A DNA stretch of 6,957 nt, taken from assembly GCA_900757505.1 (NCBI GenBank), contig CAAEOE010000024.1, positions 1 through 6,957 on the forward strand, in the 5' to 3' direction. This document shows positions 1-6,425 of this stretch, piece by piece (position 1 is the stretch's first letter; every line of letters begins with the position of its first letter). This stretch comes from an uncultured Collinsella sp. (GTDB taxonomy: Bacteria > Actinomycetota > Coriobacteriia > Coriobacteriales > Coriobacteriaceae). The translations under genes and the position numbers were made by a program. The notes under the pieces were generated by a model. That model was not told where the DNA came from and ran no database searches. It saw nothing but the letters and a program-made list of their open reading frames with translations.

Positions 1-1000
1 ACTTTGCGGCGCCGGGGATGCCGTGGGAGGTTTTGGCGGTTTTGGCTCCGTTTACGATGGCGGTCTGTAGGGCCCTTACTGCGAGCATGCCCAGTAGGTC
101 TAGGGGAATGGCGGCGCTTGCCTGGGCGCCCAGTTTGCCGCTGGCGAGGGTGTAGATGGTGTCGCCGTCGTTGGTGGTGTGCGTGGGACGGATGGCATGT
201 GCGTAGGCGTCTGCGGCCATCTGGGAGACCTTGGTGGCTTGTGCCTTAGTGAGTTCCACGTTGGTGACGATGCAGCTGATGGTGGTGTTGGTGCGGTCGA
301 GCGGCATCTGCATGGATCCGGCGGCGGCAAAGGCTGCGAGTTCCATGTCGACGATCTGGTCGCTATCGGCTGCGGCGCGCATGCCGGCGACCCACTCGCC
401 GGTGAAGGGGTCGACAACGTTGCCGCAGGCGTTGACCGAGACCACGGCGCCCACCTTGACGGGACCGAGTGCCACGGCGGCAGCTCCAAGACCGGCCTTC
501 ATGCAGGTGGCAGGCCCCATGAGCTTACCCACGGTGGCGCCCGTGCCGGCGCCTACGTTGCCCTGTTCGAGCTTGGTGGGGGTGTGGTCGAGTGCTTCGC
601 GCACGGCGGCGATGCCGGCCTCAATGTCGGGGCGCACGGTGGGGTCGCCAAAGGCAAGGTCGAAGATACAGCTGGAGCACACGATAGGCACCTGCGTGGG
701 GCCGACGGGAAGGCCGATGCCGCGGCTCTCAAGCTCGCGAGCGACGCCGCTTGCAGCTTCGAGGCCAAAGGCCGATCCGCCCGAAAGGCAGACGGCGTGG
801 ACCTTGTCGACGGTGTTCTCGGGTCGTAGCAGGTCGGTCTCGCGCGAAGCGGGAGCGCCACCGCGTACGTCAACGCCGCCGGTGGCGCCCTCGGGTGCCA
901 CGATTACGGTGCAACCGGTGCCGGCCTCCTCGTCCGTATAGTTGCCATAGCAAAAGCCATCGACATCGCAGACGTCAATGGCCTCGAGCAGTGTATCCAT
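1..1000 (-). CDS. P1-family (DmpA/NylC-like) self-processing peptidase, C-terminus cut by window edge
   Basis: The frame stays open for 333 codons from ATG 998-1000 to the left edge. The family comprises N-terminal-nucleophile hydrolases made as one chain that cleaves itself into two subunits; known members are aminopeptidases, beta-peptidases or nylon-oligomer amidases. Family signatures, in order: GGAPASRETDLL (47-58), SGGSAFGLEAA (73-83), GAGTGATVGK (150-159), NACGNVVDP (190-198), DRTNTT (235-240) and TLASGKLG near the C-terminus. Asn238-Thr239 matches the position where NylC-type members cleave, making Thr239 the predicted nucleophile. No signal peptide or membrane segment is seen, so it is probably cytoplasmic. 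An AGGAGT Shine-Dalgarno sequence 5 nt upstream fixes the start. The last visible residues (HGIPGAAK) resemble the usual family end, so few residues are missing. The gene lies behind the maf terminator and is probably its own unit. The substrate cannot be predicted. Confidence 0.9.
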   Translation of the reverse strand, partial: MDTLLEAIDVCDVDGFCYGNYTDEEAGTGCTVIVAPEGATGGVDVRGGAPASRETDLLRPENTVDKVHAVCLSGGSAFGLEAASGVARELESRGIGLPVGPTQVPIVCSSCIFDLAFGDPTVRPDIEAGIAAVREALDHTPTKLEQGNVGAGTGATVGKLMGPATCMKAGLGAAAVALGPVKVGAVVSVNACGNVVDPFTGEWVAGMRAAADSDQIVDMELAAFAAAGSMQMPLDRTNTTISCIVTNVELTKAQATKVSQMAADAYAHAIRPTHTTNDGDTIYTLASGKLGAQASAAIPLDLLGMLAVRALQTAIVNGAKTAKTSHGIPGAAK

Positions 1001-1005
1001 GTTTA

Positions 1006-1011
1006 ACTCCT
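1006..1011 (-). promoter_or_regulatory. Shine-Dalgarno of the P1-family peptidase
   Basis: The minus strand reads AGGAGT followed by 5 nt and ATG. It supports the ATG at 998-1000 as the start. Confidence 0.8.
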
Positions 1012-1064
1012 ATCGGTTTTCCGCCGCGCCTTGTGCCCGGTCGGGATCCGTACGGTACGCCAAA

Positions 1065-1094
1065 ATTGTAGGCGCTGGGGAATACCCAGCGCCA
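1065..1094 (-). promoter_or_regulatory. Candidate promoter of the P1-family peptidase
   Basis: TACAAT (1065-1070, minus strand) matches five of six -10 bases. The only -35 candidate is TGGCGC (1089-1094) at 18-bp spacing, matching three of six and lying inside the maf terminator stem. A perfect inverted repeat CGTAC-G-GTACG (1049-1059) would overlap the start of transcription and could be an operator. The -10 resemblance is what I see; promoter function is inferred and weakly supported. Confidence 0.3.
1071..1093 (-). terminator. Intrinsic terminator after maf
   Basis: A perfect 9-bp stem, GGCGCTGGG (1071-1079) and CCCAGCGCC (1085-1093), has a 5-nt loop. It begins 8 bp after the maf stop. 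On the minus strand it is followed by TACAATTTT, an imperfect T tract; the plus-strand side has none. It therefore fits termination of the DJ-1/maf transcript. The broken T run lowers certainty. Confidence 0.7.
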
Positions 1095-1101
1095 GATGCA
1101 A

Positions 1102-1683
1102 TTACGAGAGTTTTTGAATCGCGCGCGCGACGCGGGCGATGGGTAGGCCCACTACGTTATAGAAGTCGCCCGAAATATCGTGCACGAGCATGCGGCCGCC
1201 TGTGCCCTGGATGCCGTAGGCGCCTGCCTTATCCATGGGCTCACCCGAGGCAACGTAGTGCTCGATCTGCTCGTCGGTGAGCTCGTAGAATGTCACGTCG
1301 GTCACATCGACAAACGACAGGCTCTCGGCGGCATGCGGGGCGGCCGTATCGCCTGCCTTAACGATGCAGACGCCGGTTGCGACCTGGTGCGTGCGGCCCG
1401 AAAGCTCACGGAGCATGGTGCGCGCCTCGCCCTCGGTTGCCGGCTTGCCCAAAATCTTGCCGTCGAAGGTGACGATGGTGTCGGCCGCGACCGTCAGTTC
1501 TTTGGGCTCGGCATACTCGGCAGCAACGGCAGCCGCCTTGGCGCGTGCCAAGCGCTCGACAAGCGTGAGCGGAGCCTCGCCATCAAAGGGCGTTTCGTCG
1601 ATATCCGCGGGAATCACGCGAATGTTGTAGCCTGCCTCGCGCATCAGCTCTATGCGGCGCGGCGATTGCGAAGCCAAAATCAT
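1102..1683 (-). CDS. maf: Maf-family nucleoside triphosphate pyrophosphatase (YhdE-like)
   Basis: This 193-aa protein has the usual Maf length. Family enzymes hydrolyse non-canonical or surplus nucleoside triphosphates to the monophosphate and pyrophosphate, and act in the cytoplasm. Visible motifs are the N-terminal phosphate-binding ASQSPRR (4-10), DETP (29-32), AADTIV with the predicted catalytic Asp68, LGKP (78-81), SGRTHQVATGV (95-105) and AGAYGIQGTGG (153-163). The last motif and overall pattern fit the dTTP/UTP (YhdE) type better than the 7-methyl-GTP (YceF) type, but that subtype is an inference. The ATG overlaps the upstream gene's TGA as ATGA, and a GAGGG lies 9 nt before the start, so translation is probably coupled to the DJ-1-family gene. 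A terminator follows closely. Confidence 0.93.
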   Translation of the reverse strand: MILASQSPRRIELMREAGYNIRVIPADIDETPFDGEAPLTLVERLARAKAAAVAAEYAEPKELTVAADTIVTFDGKILGKPATEGEARTMLRELSGRTHQVATGVCIVKAGDTAAPHAAESLSFVDVTDVTFYELTDEQIEHYVASGEPMDKAGAYGIQGTGGRMLVHDISGDFYNVVGLPIARVARAIQKLS

Positions 1684-2222
1684 AGTTGGATGCCCTCGGC
1701 GACCTTCTCGACGGCCTTGTCGCCAGCGAGCGTGCGCAGCAGCTCCAATGCAAAGGGGAGTGACTGTGCCATGCCGCTGGCAGTGATGATGTTGCCGTCT
1801 TGCGTGACCTTCTCGCCAGTATAGGCGCCTTCGGGGAAGCTTTTCTCAAAGCCAGGGAAGCACGTGGCGTGGCGCCCCTCGAGTAGGTCGAGCTCGCCCA
1901 GGATAAACGGGGCGGCGCAGATGGCGGCGACGTGCTTGGTCGCGGCGAACTCGCAGACCACGTCGCAGACACGCTGATCGGCGCGCAGGTTGGTGGCACC
2001 GGGCAGGCCGCCGGGCAGCACGACGCAGTCGTACTCGTCAAAGTTGATCTCATCAAAGAGCGCATCGCAGGTCACGGGGATCTGCAGCGAGCTTACGACC
2101 TCACGCGTGGGCATAATCGAGACGAGCGTGGCACGCACGCCGCCGCGACGCATGACATCGACCATGGTCAAGCATTCAATAGTTTCAAAGCCATCGGCGG
2201 CGAGAACGGCAACGCTGGGCAT
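1680..2222 (-). CDS. DJ-1/PfpI-family protein (YajL/ThiJ-like)
   Basis: This 180-aa single-domain protein has the DJ-1 superfamily layout. GFETIECLTMVDVMRRGG (11-28) carries Glu16, the equivalent of DJ-1 Glu18. VVLPGGLPGATNL (67-79) follows. The nucleophile elbow AAICAAPFILG (99-109) carries the reactive Cys102. HATCFPGFE (118-126) follows, then ASGMAQSLPFALEL (148-161). Members are linked to carbonyl-stress defence, protein repair or chaperoning; these roles are partly disputed, and the substrate here is unknown. The residue before Pro in CFPG is Phe where human DJ-1 has His126, as I recall for bacterial YajL. Two ATGs lie upstream in frame (2246, 2237), but only the third is preceded by a good Shine-Dalgarno sequence, so I start at 2222. 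The gene is first in a two-gene unit with maf, overlapping it by ATGA. Confidence 0.9.
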   Translation of the reverse strand: MPSVAVLAADGFETIECLTMVDVMRRGGVRATLVSIMPTREVVSSLQIPVTCDALFDEINFDEYDCVVLPGGLPGATNLRADQRVCDVVCEFAATKHVAAICAAPFILGELDLLEGRHATCFPGFEKSFPEGAYTGEKVTQDGNIITASGMAQSLPFALELLRTLAGDKAVEKVAEGIQL

Positions 2223-2227
2223 GAGGG

Positions 2228-2234
2228 TTCCTTT
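2228..2234 (-). promoter_or_regulatory. Shine-Dalgarno that decides the DJ-1-family start
   Basis: The minus strand reads AAAGGAA, with GGA ending 6 nt before the ATG at 2220-2222. The two upstream in-frame ATGs have no purine-rich site before them, so the shorter protein is preferred. Confidence 0.7.
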
Positions 2235-2258
2235 CATAGGCGGCATACAATTAGCCGT

Positions 2259-2287
2259 CTTATACCCCGAAGACCTCCGCTTGCCAC
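2259..2287 (-). promoter_or_regulatory. Predicted housekeeping-sigma promoter of the DJ-1/maf pair
   Basis: The -35 is GTGGCA (2282-2287) and the -10 is TATAAG (2259-2264), separated by 17 bp. They match four and five of six consensus bases. Transcription would start near 2252, leaving a leader of about 30 nt with the ribosome site. An 8-bp direct repeat lies just upstream (2299-2322). Confidence 0.55.
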
Positions 2288-2298
2288 GCTCGATTTCC

Positions 2299-2322
2299 CA
2301 ATGATTTTTCTGAGCAATGATT
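2299..2322. repeat. 8-bp tandem direct repeat CAATGATT upstream of the DJ-1 promoter
   Basis: CAATGATT occurs at 2299-2306 and 2315-2322, starts 16 bp apart. Both copies sit between the rlmD-like stop codon and the DJ-1 promoter -35. A paired protein-binding site is possible but unproven. No terminator hairpin is visible for the rlmD-like gene in this gap. Confidence 0.5.
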
Positions 2323-2328
2323 AAGTGG

Positions 2329-3642
2329 CTAGTTGCGCTTGAGGTGGACGACGGTTTCGCAGTGGAAGGTTTGTGGGAATAGGTCGACTGGCGTGATCTT
2401 TATGGGGGAGAAGGTGCCTTCTTCGACAAAGCGTTTGAGATCGCGCGCCAGGGTGGCCGGGTCGCAGCTCACGTAGGCGACATCGCGGGCACTCGTGCTG
2501 GCGATAAGGTCGATCGCCTCGGGGGCGAGGCCTGCGCGCGGCGGGTCGACCACCAAGATGTCGGCATCCTGGTCGGGGAACTCGCGCACCGCGTCTCCGC
2601 CAATGACGTCGACGTTATCAAGCTTGTTGATTTCCAGGTTACGGCGTAGATCGCGCACGGCGGGGCCGTAGGCCTCGACGGCAGCGACAAAGTCGCAGCG
2701 GCGGGCGAGCGGCAGGGTAAAGGTGCCGGCACCGCAGTACAGGTCCACGGCAAGCTCGTCTTCCTGCGGGTCGAGCGCTTCCATGACAAGCTCGATCAAA
2801 ATCTCGGCACCCTTGGTGTTGACCTGGAAAAAAGACGGGGCAGACAAGCGCATCTGACCCTCGGCGATATTCTCGGTCCATGAGCCCTCTCCGGCGAGCA
2901 TTTCGACCTTGGAGACACGGCGGGCCTTCTTTTCGCCCTTGCTCATCACGCGCACGATGCTCGTGGGATGAGCGGCGTCCGCCAGCACGCGGGAGACCTG
3001 CGAGCGCGGAAAAGAGCCTGTGGGCGTCCAGAGCGCCACTTCGAGTGCCTTGGTGCGACGCGAGGCGCGAATGCCCACGCGCCCGAGGCCCAGGTCGTGG
3101 CTGCCGCTCAGATAATTGAGCGCACCGACGACCGATTTGAGTGCCTTGGGGAAGCGTTTGTCGAACAACGGGCACGAATCGACGGTCACGATCTTGCGAG
3201 GATCGACACCGTGCATGCCAAGACGCACGCGGCCGTTTACAACGGTCGGCTCGAGTTCGATTTTATTGCGGTAGCCCCAATCATCCTTGGTGTGGCGGAT
3301 GGGTTGCACCAGTTCATCGACTTGATCGGGGCTGAACTTGCCGATACGCTCGAGCGTGGAGCGCAGATTTTGCTCCTTGGCGGCGAGCTGTGCCGTGCGT
3401 GAGAGATTGCCCCACGAGCAGCCGCCGCAGATGCCCACGAAGGGGCAGGGAGGCTGAATGCGATCGGGGCTTGGCTCCAGAATCTCGGTGGTGCGGGCAC
3501 GCATGAACGACTTGCCGTCCTGTACGACCTCGGCCTCGACGGTGTCGCCTGCCACGGCGCCCTGCACAAAGACGGCCTTGCCGTTGTCGGCGTGCGCCAG
3601 CCCGTCGGCGCCGTAGGTCATCGATTCTATAGTGAGCTTCAT
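2329..3642 (-). CDS. rlmD: 23S rRNA (uracil-5-)-methyltransferase, RlmD/TrmA family
   Basis: This 437-aa enzyme is of the usual length for SAM-dependent RNA m5U methyltransferases. An N-terminal TRAM RNA-binding domain (about 2-56) is followed by iron-sulfur ligands Cys66, Cys72, Cys75 (CGGC) and Cys157 for a predicted 4Fe-4S cluster. The Rossmann-like catalytic domain carries DLYCGAGTF (300-308) for SAM, DPPRAGL (366-372), the nucleophile Cys393 in VSCDPATLARDL, and the general base Glu429 in HCETVVHL. In-frame ATGs at 3678 and 3657 lack ribosome sites. ATG 3642 is preceded by AGG 7 nt away and begins directly with the TRAM domain, so it is chosen. Whether the target is U1939 (RlmD), U747 (RlmC) or both (RlmCD, common in Gram-positives) cannot be told here, so the symbol is provisional. 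A ppk1 terminator upstream suggests separate transcription; the only promoter hint is an extended -10, TGCTACCAT (3677-3685), with no good -35. Confidence 0.93.
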   Translation of the reverse strand: MKLTIESMTYGADGLAHADNGKAVFVQGAVAGDTVEAEVVQDGKSFMRARTTEILEPSPDRIQPPCPFVGICGGCSWGNLSRTAQLAAKEQNLRSTLERIGKFSPDQVDELVQPIRHTKDDWGYRNKIELEPTVVNGRVRLGMHGVDPRKIVTVDSCPLFDKRFPKALKSVVGALNYLSGSHDLGLGRVGIRASRRTKALEVALWTPTGSFPRSQVSRVLADAAHPTSIVRVMSKGEKKARRVSKVEMLAGEGSWTENIAEGQMRLSAPSFFQVNTKGAEILIELVMEALDPQEDELAVDLYCGAGTFTLPLARRCDFVAAVEAYGPAVRDLRRNLEINKLDNVDVIGGDAVREFPDQDADILVVDPPRAGLAPEAIDLIASTSARDVAYVSCDPATLARDLKRFVEEGTFSPIKITPVDLFPQTFHCETVVHLKRN

Positions 3643-3690
3643 ATTCCTGCCTGTCATTCGCGTTGTTGTTCGCACCATGGTAGCAGGGAA

Positions 3691-3732
3691 AAGCGCCCCG
3701 CATCCGAGGCTTTCCTCAAATGCGGGGCGCTT
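3691..3732 (-). terminator. Intrinsic terminator after ppk1
   Basis: A perfect 13-bp G+C-rich stem joins 3691-3703 (AAGCGCCCCGCAT) and 3720-3732 (ATGCGGGGCGCTT). The 16-nt loop holds a small nested hairpin, GAGG-CTTT-CCTC. On the minus strand the stem runs into TTTT; the plus side has no T tract. It begins 23 bp after the ppk1 stop and separates ppk1 from the rlmD-like gene. Confidence 0.85.
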
Positions 3733-3755
3733 CTACAAACTGCTTCTACAAACGA

Positions 3756-6335
3756 CTATTTCGTCTTGCCGGTAATGAGCGTCTTAAGACCCAGGCCGAT
3801 CAGACCCAGGCCCATGCGCACGCGACCGGGGCGATGGCGCTCGATGGCCTTGGTCTTGCCGGCGGGCTTATCGCGACGGGCGCTCGTCTCGGGTGCGGGC
3901 TTGGTGACCTGCGGCTCGGGCTGAGGTGCAGGTGCGGGCTCGGGCTCAATGACGGTCGCCTGGACCTCTTGGACCTTGGGTGTGGCCGGCTGCGGCTCAG
4001 GAGCAGGGGCGGGCTTTGCCTCGGCGGCGGGCTCCGGAGTCGCGGTAGCGGGCTCGGGCGCTTTCTCCACGGCGGGCTCTGCGGCAGCCTCGGGCTTATT
4101 CACCGGGGGAGCTGCAACCGCTTCCGTTTTGGCAGCTGCCCCGTGTTCAACCTCGGCCTGAATGGCCTCCTCGGCCACACGTTCCTTCTCCTGCGCACGC
4201 TGCTGCGCGGCGGCCTCGGCGTTGCGATAGGCACGCTCCAGTAGAGCTTCCTGCGAGTTGAAGGGTTTCTCACCCACTGCACGCTCCACGGGGACCCAGG
4301 TGCCGTCGCTCGTGAGGCTGCGGGCCTTCACGTTGTCCCGCAGCTGCATGCCCATGTACTCGTGCACTAGGGCGCGGCAGGTGGGGTCGAGCACGGGGAA
4401 GGCGATCTCCACGCGGTGCTCGGTGTTGCGCGTCATCATGTCTGCCGAGCTCAGGTAAATCATGTCCGAGTCCACGCCGAAAGCATAGACGCGCGCGTGC
4501 TCCAAAAAGCGTCCGACGATGGAGCGGACATGCACGTTCTCGGTCTTGCCCGGAATACCGGGCTTGAGGCACGAGATGCCGCGGATGATCATGGCTACGC
4601 GCACGCCGGCACACGATGCCTCGGCGATCTTGTCGATAACCTCGCGGTCGGTCAGCGAGTTGAGCTTAAAGAACACGCGGGCGGGCTCGCCAGCGAGAGC
4701 GCGCTGAATCTCGCGATCCAGACCGCGCATGATGAGCGGCTTGAGGCCTACGGGCGCCACGCCCAGGAAGCGGTAATCGCCGCGCAGATTGCCCAGCGAC
4801 AGGTTGCGGAAGAACAGGTTGGCGTCCTCGCCGATGCCGGGGTGGGCGGTCATGAGCATAAAGTCGCTGTAGAGTTTGGCCGTCTTCTCGTTAAAGTTGC
4901 CGGTGCCCAGCAGCGTCAGGCGCGTTAGCGCCATGCCCTCGCGATAGGTGAGCTGGCAGATCTTGGAGTGGCACTTAAAGCCCTCGGAGCCGTAGATGAC
5001 GGTGCAGCCTGCCTCTTCCAGGCGCTCGGCCCACTCGATGTTGTTCTGCTCGTCAAAGCGGGCGCGGAGCTCCATGAGCACCGTGACCTCTTTGCCGTTC
5101 TCGGCGGCATCGATCAGCGACTCGCACAGGCGGCTCTGCTTGGCCACGCGGTAGAGCGTGATGCGCAGCGAGATGCACTCGGGGTCGTAGGCGGCCTCGT
5201 GCACCAGATCCAGGAAGGGGTTCATGGCCTCGTAGGGATAAAAGAGCAGCTTGTCGTGCTGCAGCACCTGCTCGCGGATGGAGCGGGTCATGTCGATGGT
5301 GGGATTGGGCTGCGGCCTAAACGGCGTAAAGAGCAGCTCGTTGCGCAGGTGCTCGGGAATCTTGCCCTCAATGCCAAAGACGTAGCCCAGGTCGAGCGGG
5401 ATATCGCAGGTAAAGACAGAGCGGCGCGAAAGCTCGAGCGCCTTGCGGATGGTCTTGAGCGTTGCCTTCTCGAGCGACCCCGAGACCGCGAGCACTACCG
5501 GCTGCAGACGCAGGCGCTTCTTGAGGATGCGCTTCATGTGCTGGCGGTAGTCCTCTTCCTCTTCGACGCCCTCGCCGTCCGGATCGATGTCGGCGTTGCG
5601 GGTGACGCGGATCAGCGCACGATCCAGCGGCTTATAGGAGCCAAAGCAGCTGTCCAGGCAGGCGAGGATGACGTCCTCGAGCAAGATGTAAGAGTAGGTG
5701 CCGGTGGGCGAGGGGATCTCGACCACGCGGTTCATCGAGGTGGGAATCTCGATAAGGCCCAACAGGCTCTCCTCGTCGGTGGCGCCGTCCAGACCACAGG
5801 CCAGATAGAGCGCGCCATTGCGTAGGTTGGGGAAGGGGTGGCGAGGATCGATGACCAGCGGCGAGATGACCGGCGACACGTAGGCCTGGAAGTAGCGGGT
5901 TACAAAGGTGCGCTCCTCGGGCGTAAGCGAATCGATGCGGGCGCGGTGAACGCCCAAGGTGTCGAGCTTGCCCTCGATGCTCTTAAAGATGGACTCCCAA
6001 CGGGTAAGGAGCCCGGGCATTTCGGCCATGACAGCATCGACCTGTTCGGAGGCGGTCATATTGCTCTTGTTGTCGACAGGTTGCTTTTTGAGCTCTGCCA
6101 GATCGGACAGGCCGCCCACGCGCACCATGAGAAACTCGTCGAGGTTAGACTCGAAAATCGACACGAACTTTAGACGCTCGAACAGCGGAACGGTCTCATC
6201 GAAGGCTTCGTCAAGCACACGGTTGTCAAAGCGTAGCCAGCTGAGCTCTCGGTTCTGCGTGTACGAGAAGTCGCGAGGCGGTTTGCGCAGCTTTGCGGCG
6301 GCTTGCTTTTTTTCGATTTTGCTCGGCATATGCAT
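3756..6335 (-). CDS. ppk1: Polyphosphate kinase 1 with an unusual C-terminal extension
   Basis: This 859-aa protein reversibly transfers the ATP gamma-phosphate to inorganic polyphosphate. The core (about 22-695) has the known PPK1 layout. The N-terminal domain holds QNRELSWLRFDNRVL (27-41) and SNLDEFLMVRV (63-73). The phospholipase-D-like catalytic part holds LYRVAKQSRL (394-403), ELRARFDE (422-429), the phosphorylated-histidine motif CHSK (His456) and GTGNFNEKTA (477-486). The second histidine is in GRFLEHARVY (His613), followed by a conserved C-terminal region to about 695. All key residues I can recognise are present, so it should be active. E. coli PPK1 has 688 residues, so about 165 are extra (separate entry). 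M1 (6335) and M3 (6329) are both possible starts; the ribosome site is weak. No exopolyphosphatase gene is in the window. It is transcribed divergently from arcA and ends in a strong terminator. Confidence 0.96.
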   Translation of the reverse strand: MHMPSKIEKKQAAAKLRKPPRDFSYTQNRELSWLRFDNRVLDEAFDETVPLFERLKFVSIFESNLDEFLMVRVGGLSDLAELKKQPVDNKSNMTASEQVDAVMAEMPGLLTRWESIFKSIEGKLDTLGVHRARIDSLTPEERTFVTRYFQAYVSPVISPLVIDPRHPFPNLRNGALYLACGLDGATDEESLLGLIEIPTSMNRVVEIPSPTGTYSYILLEDVILACLDSCFGSYKPLDRALIRVTRNADIDPDGEGVEEEEDYRQHMKRILKKRLRLQPVVLAVSGSLEKATLKTIRKALELSRRSVFTCDIPLDLGYVFGIEGKIPEHLRNELLFTPFRPQPNPTIDMTRSIREQVLQHDKLLFYPYEAMNPFLDLVHEAAYDPECISLRITLYRVAKQSRLCESLIDAAENGKEVTVLMELRARFDEQNNIEWAERLEEAGCTVIYGSEGFKCHSKICQLTYREGMALTRLTLLGTGNFNEKTAKLYSDFMLMTAHPGIGEDANLFFRNLSLGNLRGDYRFLGVAPVGLKPLIMRGLDREIQRALAGEPARVFFKLNSLTDREVIDKIAEASCAGVRVAMIIRGISCLKPGIPGKTENVHVRSIVGRFLEHARVYAFGVDSDMIYLSSADMMTRNTEHRVEIAFPVLDPTCRALVHEYMGMQLRDNVKARSLTSDGTWVPVERAVGEKPFNSQEALLERAYRNAEAAAQQRAQEKERVAEEAIQAEVEHGAAAKTEAVAAPPVNKPEAAAEPAVEKAPEPATATPEPAAEAKPAPAPEPQPATPKVQEVQATVIEPEPAPAPQPEPQVTKPAPETSARRDKPAGKTKAIERHRPGRVRMGLGLIGLGLKTLITGKTK
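3759..4250 (-). other. Ppk1 C-terminal extension: charged helix, Pro/Ala/Glu-rich linker, basic tip
   Basis: These are residues 696-859 of Ppk1. Residues 696-735 are rich in Ala, Glu, Gln and Arg and probably helical. Residues 737-818 are low-complexity Pro/Ala/Glu with scattered Lys and Val, probably disordered. Residues 819-859 are Arg/Lys-rich (DKPAGKTKAIERHRPGRVR) and end in a short Gly/Leu-rich hydrophobic run (MGLGLIGLGLKTLITGKTK). The frame stays open and is followed at once by the stop and terminator, so this is real coding sequence. Its role is unknown; binding of polyphosphate, a partner or a membrane by the basic tip is inference. Confidence 0.75.
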
Positions 6336-6346
6336 CTGTCCGTTCA

Positions 6347-6361
6347 GTCCCCGCAGGGGAC
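6347..6361 (-). promoter_or_regulatory. Hairpin in the ppk1 leader just before the start codon
   Basis: On the minus strand GTCCCC-TGC-GGGGAC forms a perfect 6-bp stem with a 3-nt loop, ending 11 nt before ATG 6335. No T tract follows, so it is not a terminator. Its 3' arm (GGGGA) is also one of the few purine-rich stretches that could bind the ribosome, so it may limit ppk1 translation. The structure is visible; the effect is inferred. Confidence 0.5.
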
Positions 6362-6364
6362 GGT

Positions 6365-6411
6365 AGCCTAACCCTATTCACTATTGTCTCAATTTAGTCG
6401 ACTTGTGGCAC
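6365..6411 (-). promoter_or_regulatory. Candidate ppk1 promoter region, two alternatives
   Basis: Two overlapping minus-strand pairs score equally, each matching eight of twelve consensus bases. One is TTGAGA (6387-6392), 16 bp, TAGGCT (6365-6370). The other is GTGCCA (6406-6411), 17 bp, GACAAT (6383-6388). The first would place the leader hairpin at the very 5' end of the transcript. I cannot choose between them. Confidence 0.3.
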
Positions 6412-6425
6412 GGACGTATTGTGCG

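Noticed and set aside
231..941. A 236-codon plus-strand open frame and overlapping ones at 179-829
   Set aside because: The minus strand encodes all the P1-family peptidase motifs across this stretch; the plus-strand translations are low-complexity and match nothing I know.
2223..2246. Longer N-terminus for the DJ-1-family protein from upstream ATGs
   Set aside because: The extra eight residues lie outside the family domain, and neither upstream ATG has a ribosome site, whereas the third does.
3643..3678. Longer N-terminus for the rlmD-like protein
   Set aside because: The added residues (MVRTTTRMTGRN) precede the TRAM domain, lack a ribosome site, and would run into the ppk1 terminator-promoter gap.
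4968..5825. A 285-codon open frame on the plus strand opposite ppk1
   Set aside because: It lies wholly inside the well-supported ppk1 gene, shows no recognisable domain, and is the usual antisense by-product of G+C-rich codon use.
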